DNA from: Acidobacteriota bacterium
GTDB lineage: Bacteria; Acidobacteriota; Terriglobia; Terriglobales; Acidobacteriaceae
Length of the DNA stretch: 46,228 bases
Assembly: GCA_003225075.1 (NCBI GenBank)
Contig: QIAP01000065.1
Location: forward strand, 1 to 46,228
Direction: 5' to 3'
The position numbers and the translations under genes are program-made. Positions 24,620-32,328 of the stretch are shown here, piece by piece. The stretch's first letter is position 1. Each line of letters starts with the position of its first letter. The notes under the pieces are model-generated. The model ran no database searches. It worked only from the letters and a program-made list of their open reading frames with translations, and was not told the DNA's origin.

Positions 24620-26019
24620 AAATGTGGGCAGGCCGCTTCCGGCAGCCTCTTGATTCTGAATTTGCAAATTGGCAGAGGTCCTTTTCCTTTGACTGGCGCC
24701 TGCTGGCCCACGAGTTGGCCGCCAGCCTGGTCCACGCTCGCGCTCTGAAGGAGTCTGGAATCTTATCGTCGGAAGAGTTGGCGAAGATTCTCCAAGGCCT
24801 GGAGCAAATCGCCAGCAGAGCAGAGAATTCGCCAGGGTTCCGTGATGACGACGAGGCCGAGGATGTACACCACTTTGTCGAGAAACAATTGGTCAACCTG
24901 ATCGGTGACACCGGTTACAAATTGCACAGCGGGCGTAGCCGCAACGAGCAGATCGCTACCGATCTTCGCCTGTATGTTCGTGACAGCATCGACAAGATTC
25001 AACTCCTTCTGGCGAACTGGCTCGACGTAACGCTGAGCCGAGCTGACAAAGCGGGTGGTGCGGCCATGCCTGCATACACGCATCTGCAGCGTGCCGAACC
25101 GGTCCTGGTTGCTCATTGGCTGTTAGCGTACGTCGAAATGTTTTTGCGCGACTACGACCGCTTTAGTGACTGCCGAAAGCGGGTGAATCTCTGTCCTTTG
25201 GGCTCCGGCGCGGTCGCCGGGGCCAGTGTGTCATTGGATCGAGAAATGATGGCGGCCGAGCTGGGCTTCAGCGGCCCAACTCCAAACAGTGTGGATGCAA
25301 CCAGTGACCGCGATTTTGTATTGGAGTTTGTGAATGATCTCTCTATTCTGGCATTGCATCTGAGCCGCTGGGCAGAGGAGATGATTCTTTTCTCCACCCC
25401 GGAATTTGGTTTCATAAATTCGCCGGACAAGTATTCCACGGGCAGCAGCGCCCTGCCGCAGAAAAAGAATCCGGATCTGGTGGAATTGACGCGCGCGAAA
25501 TCGGCCCGGATTATGGGCGCAGCGACCACTTTGTTCGTTACCGTCAAGGGTCTGCCGCTGGCTTACAACAAGGATTTGCAAGAAACACAGGAGCCGCTGT
25601 TCGACTCCACTGAAACCGCGCTCTCGTTGCTCCCTCTGCTAACCGGATGGATGAAAGAAATGAAATTCGACTATGTCCGGATGCAGTCGTCGGTGCAGTC
25701 CGGATTCATGAATGCCTTGGCCGGCGCCACCTATTTGGTGCATCGCGGCGTGCCGTTCCGTATGGCACACGAGCAGATCGGCAAGGCGGTGCAGGAGTGC
25801 TTGGAGAAAGGCTGCGAGCTGCAAGACCTCTCGCTCGAAGAGCTGCGCCAGTTTAATCCGTTATTTGATCAGGACTTCTATTCTGCTTTGACCTTGGAGT
25901 CGGTGCTCTCGGTTCATGACGTGTCCGGTGGCACTGCGCCAGTCCAAGTCAAGCAGGCGATTGCAGAAGCCAAGCACCGGGTAGCCCTTTTGCGGGGAGA
26001 AGTTCATGCGCACGCGTGA
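24616..26019 (+). CDS. argH: Argininosuccinate lyase
   Basis: ArgH cleaves argininosuccinate to arginine and fumarate, the last step. The 467 residues belong to the fumarase/aspartase superfamily. MWAGRFRQPLDSEF opens the protein; HSGRSRNEQIATDLRLY, AYTHLQRAEPVLVAHW and the flexible catalytic loop STGSSALPQKKNPDLVEL follow. The loop normally reads GSSIMPQKKNPD, so the change is minor. Typical SVESVVKG-like C-terminal elements are replaced by VSGGTAPVQVKQAI. It overlaps the following acetyltransferase by 14 bases, indicating strong translational coupling. Confidence 0.96.
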   Translation: MKMWAGRFRQPLDSEFANWQRSFSFDWRLLAHELAASLVHARALKESGILSSEELAKILQGLEQIASRAENSPGFRDDDEAEDVHHFVEKQLVNLIGDTGYKLHSGRSRNEQIATDLRLYVRDSIDKIQLLLANWLDVTLSRADKAGGAAMPAYTHLQRAEPVLVAHWLLAYVEMFLRDYDRFSDCRKRVNLCPLGSGAVAGASVSLDREMMAAELGFSGPTPNSVDATSDRDFVLEFVNDLSILALHLSRWAEEMILFSTPEFGFINSPDKYSTGSSALPQKKNPDLVELTRAKSARIMGAATTLFVTVKGLPLAYNKDLQETQEPLFDSTETALSLLPLLTGWMKEMKFDYVRMQSSVQSGFMNALAGATYLVHRGVPFRMAHEQIGKAVQECLEKGCELQDLSLEELRQFNPLFDQDFYSALTLESVLSVHDVSGGTAPVQVKQAIAEAKHRVALLRGEVHAHA

Positions 26020-26515
26020 CGCGATCCTGCCAGACGCACGGCAGATTCACGATTTGATCGCTCTCTACTCCGGAGACGGTACCTTGCTTCCCCGAAGCCT
26101 GGCAGAGATCCATGAAAACATCCGCGATTTTGTAGTAGTGGAAGACAGCGCCCGCATCATTGGCTGTGGTGCGCTGCATCTCTATGGTATGCACTTGGCC
26201 GAAATCCGTTCGATCGCGGTTCACCCTCGCGACAAAGGCTGCGGGGCGGGCAAGCGCCTGGTTAAGTCTTTGCTGGCGCAAGCTGAAAAACAGCAGGTCA
26301 CTTGCGTTTGTCTCTTTACACGCCTGCCGGAGTTCTTCGCTCGGATGGGTTTTTCGGTTGCCGCGCGTGAGGACCTTCCCGACAAAATATATAAGGACTG
26401 TTGCAAGTGTCCCAAGGTGCACTGCTGCGACGAGGTCGCAATGGTGCGGGGGGACTTACCCAAGTTTGCCATTCTGCAGCAGCCTGGTTCCGTGTTCGTA
26501 AAACTTCAGGCGTGA
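26006..26515 (+). CDS. argA: Short GNAT-type N-acetylglutamate synthase
   Basis: This 169-residue GNAT acetyltransferase starts at ATG 26006, inside the end of argH, with GGGGAGAAG just upstream. The acetyl-CoA motif is IRSIAVHPRDKGCGAGKRLVKSLL. The C-terminal KIYKDCCKCPKVHCCDEVAMV matches the signature of stand-alone (short) N-acetylglutamate synthases, which lack the amino-acid-kinase domain of E. coli ArgA. Its place as last gene of an arg operon without argJ strongly supports the role of making N-acetylglutamate, the first step. The Cys cluster (CCKC...CC) might bind metal; that is speculation. Confidence 0.87.
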   Translation: MRTRDAILPDARQIHDLIALYSGDGTLLPRSLAEIHENIRDFVVVEDSARIIGCGALHLYGMHLAEIRSIAVHPRDKGCGAGKRLVKSLLAQAEKQQVTCVCLFTRLPEFFARMGFSVAAREDLPDKIYKDCCKCPKVHCCDEVAMVRGDLPKFAILQQPGSVFVKLQA

Positions 26516-26550
26516 TCTAAAGATTTAGCGATTTTGCGTTCAAATTCGAA

Positions 26551-26578
26551 GGAGCCCGTCACGAAAGTGTCGGGCTCC
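26551..26578. terminator. Terminator hairpin at the end of the arg operon
   Basis: GGAGCCCG (26551-26558) pairs perfectly with CGGGCTCC (26571-26578). CAC/GTG extends the stem after one T-T mismatch, closed by a GAAA tetraloop. It lies between the convergent argA and Ig-like-repeat genes and could serve both. No T-tract follows on the plus strand, so termination may be inefficient or Rho-assisted. Confidence 0.7.
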
Positions 26579-26601
26579 TCCTAATCGCAAACGGCTTCGT
26601 T

Positions 26602-28803
26602 TTAGTTAACAGTCAAAGTTGTGCTGCCGCTCACCGGTGTACCGCTTTGTGTAACGGTAGCTTTGATCGTGGTGGTTCCAGTACCAGAGGTGGTGAAGAG
26701 TCCGGGAGAACCCAGCACCGCTACGCCCGCGTTTGAGGAGTTCCACGACGCAAAGTTCGTCAGGATCTCCGTAGTACCGTCATTGAACATTCCGGTGGCT
26801 ACGAATTGCTCAGAGCTGCCCAGGCTTATGCTGGGGTTGGCCGGCGTAATCTGAACTGAAGTAAGCACTGCATTGGTGATGTTCAGAGAGATCGTGCCGC
26901 TAATCCCTCCGAATGAGGCGGTAATGGTGGCTGCACCCGGAGCCACACCGTTGACCACCCCGGAAACACCGGACACCGTCGCAATCGCTGGCTTGGAGGA
27001 AGTCCAAGATGCCGATCCGGTTAGATTTTGGGTACTACCGTCCGCGAAATTGCCGGTCGCCGTTAATTGAGCCGAAGTCTCTACGGCCAGGTTTGAAGCT
27101 GGGTTTGGTGAGGTGACGGTAATGGAGGTCAGTTGAGAATTGGTGACCTTCAAGCTGGCAGTACCGCTAACGCCAGTCAAACTAGCGGTGATTGTGGCAG
27201 TACCTACCCCTTGACCCCTTGCTAATCCGGTGCTGACGGTAGCGACGGAGGAAGGCGATGCATTCCACGCCACCGATTGCGTGAGGTTTTGCGTGCTGTT
27301 ATCGCTGAAAGTGCCAGTGGCAATGAACTGCACGCTGCCTCCCGGCGCCGTAAATGTACTCGCCGGGGTGACCGCGATCGATCTCAAGCTTAGACCCGTG
27401 ACCGTAAGTTGAACCGCACGCGAAATGGTCGGAGCGAAAGTTGCTGTAGCGGAGATATTTGTGGTTCCCGCGGCGACTGCAGTTGCGGACCCATTGCCGG
27501 TGATTGTGGCGGCAGATTTGTTGCTTGAGTCCCAAGTAACTTGCGATGTTATCGTCTGTGTTGAGGCGTCGTCGAAGGTGCCTACCGCGGTGAAATTGAG
27601 CTTAGTACCGGGGTTTACCGATGCACCAGAAGGTGCTATGGCAATCGAGCTCAGCGTGGCACTACTAACATGCAGGTTAGTGGTGACTGGTGCAAGGGAA
27701 CTCAAGGTTGCTGTGATTGTGGTGTCGCCGGGTGCGGTGTTGCTTGCCAGACCGCTTCCCGCACCAATGGTTGCAACCGAGGTATTCGAAGAACTCCAGG
27801 TTACCAGGTTCGATACATTGTGTGTGCTGCCATCGGTAAGCGTACCGGTAGCGCCAAATTGTACGTTCGTCAGATGGGCTATCGTCGAGTCCTTTGGAGA
27901 TATGCTAATCGAAACCACATTGGCCAGGTCCACAGTGATTGACGTATTACCGTTCACTCCACCGAAGCTAGCTGTAATTGTTGCTGTTCCTTTGTTGTTT
28001 CCTGTCGCCACGCCACTGTTGGACGTGACCGAGGCCACGCCATTTGCCGAGGAACTCCAGAGCGAAACGTTGGTTATGTCCTGTGAGGTGCCATCTGAGA
28101 ATGTGCCGCGTGCCGTGAACTTCTGCTGAGTGAAGACCGAAATTGTCGGGTTCGCGGGAGTCACAGTGATCAAAGTCGGTGTCGCGTTTGTCACTGTGAG
28201 CGTTGTGGATCCGGAAACGCCGTTCAACGCCGCTGTTATGGTCGTCGTACCGGCTTGGTTTCCAGCCTGAGCCACACCCTGAACGATGATGGTAGCCACG
28301 GCGGTCGTAGCGGAACTCCAGGTGGCCAGTGTGGTTATGTTCTGAATCGTTCCGTCGAAATAGGTTCCCGTCGCCGTGAATTGCTGTTGCGTATTACGGG
28401 CAATGGACGGGGTCGCAGGCGTAATCGCGATCGACTTTAACGCTACACCGATGGTCAGAGTTGTCTTGCCACTCACACCGCCCGAGGTCGCGGTGATGGT
28501 GGCGGAGCCCTTCTTCAGTCCTGTCGCGACACCGGTTGCGCTTATCGTCGCTACGGCGGTATCCGATGAACTCCAGCTCGCCGAGCTGCTCAGGTCTTTG
28601 GTACTGCCGTCGTTGAACCTGCCGGTGGCAGTAAATGGCTGCGTTGCTCCGCCAGCAGCAATCGTTATAGATGGGTTGGCAGGAGTTACCTGTATCGATT
28701 GAAGAACGGGAGGCTGAGGATTTCCACCATTCGAGCCACCACCGCCACAACCCAACAGCAGGCCTAAACACACAAATCCAATCGATAGCAAGACCCTTTT
28801 CAC
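26602..28803 (-). CDS. Lipoprotein made of eight bacterial Ig-like (Big_2) repeats
   Basis: The start is GTG 28803 with GGAGG 7 bases upstream. A lipoprotein signal (LLSIGFVCLGLLLGCGGGGS) gives a probable acylated Cys19. The remainder, residues about 34-733, is eight consecutive 85-90-residue Ig-like domains. Each follows the pattern L.SI.VTPA...I..G...QFTATGTF.DGS.Q..T....W.SS...VATV...G.A.G...G.ATITA. The protein ends exactly at the end of repeat eight, with no enzymatic or anchoring domain. Such proteins are usually surface adhesins or spacers. Internal homology on the DNA level makes the copy number prone to recombination or assembly collapse. It is convergent with the arg operon and does not appear related to it. 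Confidence 0.9.
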   Translation of the reverse strand: MKRVLLSIGFVCLGLLLGCGGGGSNGGNPQPPVLQSIQVTPANPSITIAAGGATQPFTATGRFNDGSTKDLSSSASWSSSDTAVATISATGVATGLKKGSATITATSGGVSGKTTLTIGVALKSIAITPATPSIARNTQQQFTATGTYFDGTIQNITTLATWSSATTAVATIIVQGVAQAGNQAGTTTITAALNGVSGSTTLTVTNATPTLITVTPANPTISVFTQQKFTARGTFSDGTSQDITNVSLWSSSANGVASVTSNSGVATGNNKGTATITASFGGVNGNTSITVDLANVVSISISPKDSTIAHLTNVQFGATGTLTDGSTHNVSNLVTWSSSNTSVATIGAGSGLASNTAPGDTTITATLSSLAPVTTNLHVSSATLSSIAIAPSGASVNPGTKLNFTAVGTFDDASTQTITSQVTWDSSNKSAATITGNGSATAVAAGTTNISATATFAPTISRAVQLTVTGLSLRSIAVTPASTFTAPGGSVQFIATGTFSDNSTQNLTQSVAWNASPSSVATVSTGLARGQGVGTATITASLTGVSGTASLKVTNSQLTSITVTSPNPASNLAVETSAQLTATGNFADGSTQNLTGSASWTSSKPAIATVSGVSGVVNGVAPGAATITASFGGISGTISLNITNAVLTSVQITPANPSISLGSSEQFVATGMFNDGTTEILTNFASWNSSNAGVAVLGSPGLFTTSGTGTTTIKATVTQSGTPVSGSTTLTVN

Positions 28804-29245
28804 GAGAAAACCTCCGAGAATTTATGAGCTATTACCACCGCAGAGCTGGGGATGGGTGAACGTCGTAATACTGTTCATTAGGCAGTTGACTTGCCAAATC
28901 AGCGTTTAGCGTTTCATCGCCGCCATGTTATTGATGCTCATGAACTTGCTTGCTCGTAGGGGGGTACCCGGAAGAACCTCTATCAGCCAGGTGTGCAAAC
29001 TCTTTCACTGGGCACGGTGGGAACATTCCTGCCCTTTGGACGCGACAGAAAAGTCGACCAAACAGAGGCTCATGGGTCGGCCAAGGAACTTTGCGGAGGA
29101 CTTAATTAAATATGACAATGCTCAACCCTGAAAATCCGAGGTGATGATCCAGCCCGCGTGTAATCCTCCGTGGTCTTGAGGCTTTGACCTTCACTAATCT
29201 GTAGAATCGGGCGTTCGCGAACTGCAGTGTCCCAAGGAGAGTGCG
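28804..29245. other. Divergent intergenic region, no gene seen
   Basis: These 442 bases lie between the divergent Ig-repeat lipoprotein and lactate permease genes. Short frames (for example 28925-29131) have no ribosome site or recognisable content. GGAGG at the left end serves the lipoprotein and AAGGAGA at 29234-29240 the permease. No near-consensus promoter pair or riboswitch was identified. Confidence 0.4.
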
Positions 29246-31015
29246 ATGCACTGGACCCAGATTTATGATCCATTCGGTCACTGGTGGCTGTCCACGTTAG
29301 TTGCGGCTCTTCCCATCCTTGTGTTGTTTGGATTGCTCGCCGGTCTGAAAGTGAAACCGCACTGGTGTGCCATCGCCGGCGCACTTACCGCCATGATCGT
29401 GGCTGTTTTCGTTTTCAAGATGCCACCGGTCCTTGCGGTCATGAGCTTCGGCTACGGTGTTGCATTCGGGATATTGAAGATAGCTTGGATTGTTCTCGCC
29501 GCTGTCTATCTATATGACATTTCCGTCGAAACGGGTCAGTTCGAAGTCATGAAAGAGTCGGTCGCGGCGATTACCTCCGACCGCCGCTTACAAGTCTTGC
29601 TGGTTGCGTTTTGTTTTGGCGCATTTATTGAAGGGGCAGCAGGATTCGGTGCGCCAGTGGCCATCGCGGGCGCTTTCATGATCGGCCTCGGTTTTAGACC
29701 CTTTCACGCTGCTGCCCTGAATTTGATCGCGAACACGGCACCGGTAGCATGGGGCTCTATCGGGACACCGATCCACACGCTGGCCGCCGTCTGCGGTCTC
29801 CCGGAATCGGATTTGAATGCCATGATCGGACGAATCCTTCCATTTACAGCGGTAATTGTCCCCTTCTGGCTGGTGCGAACCATGGTGAACTGGGAAGAGA
29901 CTTTTGAAGTTCTTCCCGCCATTCTGGTTGTCGGTTTCTCTTTCGCTTTCACCCAATTCTTCTGGTCGAACCACGTTGACGGTAATCTGGTGGATATTGT
30001 GGCGGGCGTGGTCTCGATCACTGCGACGTTGGTATTCCTCCGCATCTGGAAGCCGAAAAAGATCTGGCGCTTTGACTACGACAAAGAAGTAGCGCCGGCG
30101 ATGCCATTGCAGGGCAAAATCGTGGACCAGTTCGGGGGCCAATGGGATGCCGAAAAGTTGGACGGCTATGTGAATGCGAACTCCTATTCTGCCGGCCAGG
30201 TCATAAAAGCCTGGATGCCTTTCGCCATTCTCTCTTTTTTTGTGCTGCTCTGGGGTATGCCTTCGATCAAGCTTGCCATGAACCGGACCACCACGCCCGC
30301 TTTTACCGTTACGCTTGCTGACGGCAAGGTGCGCTCAGGGCCGCCCGGTTGGGACGTTCCCTATCTCCATAACGCGGTCTACCGGTCCGCTCCCATAGCG
30401 GCTAAGCCCACTCCTGAAGCGGCACGATATGACTTCAATTGGCTGTCTGCGACTGGGACGGGATGCTTCTTCGCCGCCATTGTTTCTGGGTTACTTCTCG
30501 GATTGAATCCACTCCGGCTGATGAACATTTTCTGGCGCACGCTGCTACGCATGCGGCTCGCGGTCATCGCCATATCGTTTATGCTGGGGCTTGGTTATGT
30601 GACACGGTACTCGGGACTCGACGCGGTGCTCGGGCTGGCCTTCACTCGAACCGGCTGGGCTTATCCTTTCTTCGGTACGTTTCTAGGGTGGCTCGGGGTT
30701 GCCCTGACCGGAAGCGACACTTCATCGAATGCGCTCTTCGGAAGCTTGCAGCGAATCACTTCGCAGCAATTGGGAATCGATCCTGTGCTCATGTGCGCCG
30801 CCAATAGTGCTGGGGGTGTGATGGGCAAAATGGTGGATGCACAATCGATTACCATTGCCACTGCCGCAACCGAGCAGGTGGGCAATGAAGGCATCATTTT
30901 TCGCTTCGTGGTGTGGCATTCGGTTGCTCTCGGAGTAATTGTCGGGATCATTGTCATGCTCTACGCTTACGTGTTTCCTCACGCCGTACCTCATGGACTA
31001 TCGTTTGTAAAGTGA
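29246..31015 (+). CDS. lldP: L-lactate permease (LctP family)
   Basis: This 589-residue multi-spanning membrane protein belongs to the lactate permease family, which imports lactate or glycolate with protons. The family signature is clear: FGAFIEGAAGFGAPVAIAGA, ANTAPVAWGSIGTPI and, near the end, GTFLGWLGVALTGSDTSSN, with SAGGVMGKMVDAQSI. About a dozen hydrophobic helices can be seen. A soluble insert around residues 330-400 (ADGKVRSGPPGWDVPYLHN) makes it slightly longer than the usual 550. AAGGAGA precedes the ATG. No lactate dehydrogenase genes are adjacent; the next gene, 25 bp downstream, is a serine hydrolase. The symbol follows E. coli usage; lactate specificity is not proven. Confidence 0.92.
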   Translation: MHWTQIYDPFGHWWLSTLVAALPILVLFGLLAGLKVKPHWCAIAGALTAMIVAVFVFKMPPVLAVMSFGYGVAFGILKIAWIVLAAVYLYDISVETGQFEVMKESVAAITSDRRLQVLLVAFCFGAFIEGAAGFGAPVAIAGAFMIGLGFRPFHAAALNLIANTAPVAWGSIGTPIHTLAAVCGLPESDLNAMIGRILPFTAVIVPFWLVRTMVNWEETFEVLPAILVVGFSFAFTQFFWSNHVDGNLVDIVAGVVSITATLVFLRIWKPKKIWRFDYDKEVAPAMPLQGKIVDQFGGQWDAEKLDGYVNANSYSAGQVIKAWMPFAILSFFVLLWGMPSIKLAMNRTTTPAFTVTLADGKVRSGPPGWDVPYLHNAVYRSAPIAAKPTPEAARYDFNWLSATGTGCFFAAIVSGLLLGLNPLRLMNIFWRTLLRMRLAVIAISFMLGLGYVTRYSGLDAVLGLAFTRTGWAYPFFGTFLGWLGVALTGSDTSSNALFGSLQRITSQQLGIDPVLMCAANSAGGVMGKMVDAQSITIATAATEQVGNEGIIFRFVVWHSVALGVIVGIIVMLYAYVFPHAVPHGLSFVK

Positions 31016-31040
31016 GCTGACCGTACTGTCGGAGGATTGA

Positions 31041-32234
31041 GTGAGCTTTCCGTGCATGGCTGACACGATTTCCGGTTCTCGCTTTACGGTAAAACGGACG
31101 TGTATCTTCTATGTGTTGCCACTTCTCTTGATGATTTCACCATGCAAGTCCGCTGCTGGCCCCCGCGGTTCACAAGCCGATCGCGCGCACGTCGCGCCGG
31201 GGAGAATTGATGCCATCTTCGGCGGGTTGAAGTCGAAAGATGCTCCGGGCGGAGCTGTGCTTGTGATTAAGAATGGGCAGATCGTGTTCCAGCAGGGATA
31301 CGGAGTAACGGATCTCCATTCACTTCATGAAATCGATGCGCACACCAATTTCCGGTTAGCTTCGGTGACCAAACAGTTCACCGCCACAGCGGTGATGCTG
31401 CTGGTTGAAGATGGAAAATTGCACTACGACGACGATCGGGTCACTGATATTCTTCCGGAGTTTGCTGATTATGGAAAATCGATTACTATCCGCAATCTGT
31501 TGAACCACACGTCGGGCTTACAAGACTACGAAGACTTAATGGTGAATGATCGGCCAGGGGACGAGATTCCTCAGATTAAAGATGCGGGAGTACTCGATCT
31601 CCTAAAGAAACAAAAGGGCACAAAATTCGCGCCAGGATCACAGTGGGATTACAGCAATTCCGGTTACGCACTTCTGGCTATGATCGTAGAGAAGGTTTCC
31701 GGGCGGCCATTTGGGCTGTTCTTACTCGACCGCATCTTCGCGCCAGTGGGGATGCGAAATACCCTGGCTTATGAGAAAGGAACGAACAAAGTGCTTAATC
31801 GCGCTTATGGGCATACCAAGGCGGACGACGGATGGCATGAAACCGATCAAAGTCCAACCTCGGCTGTTTTGGGGGACGGGGGAATTTACTCCTCAATCGA
31901 GGATATGGCCAGATGGGATCAAAGTTTGGAGCGCCATAGTCTGCTGAGTGAATCCAAAATGCGGCCCGCGCTTACCCCGGCAACATCATTATCAGGTGAT
32001 CTTCTCAAGGGTCCGGACGGAAAACCTGTCAGCTATGGCTTTGGGTGGTTCTTGGATCCATACAAAGGCCATGCTCGCATGTTTCACAACGGTGAAACCG
32101 TCGGCTTTCGAAACACGATTCAGCGTTTTCTGGACCGCAAGCTTACCATTGTGGTGCTCTGTAACCGCGCTGATGTCAATCCGGAGGCGCTGGCTTTGCA
32201 GGTAGCTGATTTGTATTTTGGCGCGGCGGACTAG
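31041..32234 (+). CDS. Exported serine hydrolase of the class C beta-lactamase/PBP-like family
   Basis: This 397-residue beta-lactamase-related serine hydrolase starts at GTG 31041, with GGAGG 5 bases upstream. A hydrophobic signal follows (CIFYVLPLLLMISPC). The active-site motif S-x-x-K is S108-V-T-K111 (RLASVTKQFTATAVMLL), the Tyr motif is YSNSGYALLAMI, and the third motif is HNGETVGF (HxG in place of KTG). Family members include D-aminopeptidases, esterases and peptidoglycan-active enzymes, and the substrate cannot be read from the sequence. It is 25 bp after the permease. A lactone or ester of lactate is a tempting but unsupported guess. Confidence 0.88.
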   Translation: MSFPCMADTISGSRFTVKRTCIFYVLPLLLMISPCKSAAGPRGSQADRAHVAPGRIDAIFGGLKSKDAPGGAVLVIKNGQIVFQQGYGVTDLHSLHEIDAHTNFRLASVTKQFTATAVMLLVEDGKLHYDDDRVTDILPEFADYGKSITIRNLLNHTSGLQDYEDLMVNDRPGDEIPQIKDAGVLDLLKKQKGTKFAPGSQWDYSNSGYALLAMIVEKVSGRPFGLFLLDRIFAPVGMRNTLAYEKGTNKVLNRAYGHTKADDGWHETDQSPTSAVLGDGGIYSSIEDMARWDQSLERHSLLSESKMRPALTPATSLSGDLLKGPDGKPVSYGFGWFLDPYKGHARMFHNGETVGFRNTIQRFLDRKLTIVVLCNRADVNPEALALQVADLYFGAAD

Positions 32235-32328
32235 AATTCCATACTGCTTGTCGAATGTGGGCCGATTACCGCTCACTCCGTGTTGACAAGTATTATTGCG
32301 TGCCCAATCGAATGAAAGGGAATCATCG

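Noticed and set aside
27425-28129. Long plus-strand open frame (234 codons) opposite the Ig-repeat lipoprotein
   Set aside because: It is antisense to the Thr/Ser-rich repeats and translates to repetitive Val/Ala/Pro strings; no ribosome site or family match. The minus-strand gene explains it.
26602-28803. CRISPR or satellite-type repeat array
   Set aside because: The periodicity (about 260 bases) comes from degenerate protein domains in one open frame, not from identical short repeats with spacers.
28925-29131. 68-codon frame in the gap before the lactate permease
   Set aside because: No ribosome-binding site, no recognisable content, and base composition unlike neighbouring genes; left as intergenic.
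29588-30142. 184-codon minus-strand frame inside the lactate permease gene
   Set aside because: Antisense to conserved permease signatures; composition is typical of shadow frames (charged, Arg/His/Asp-rich).
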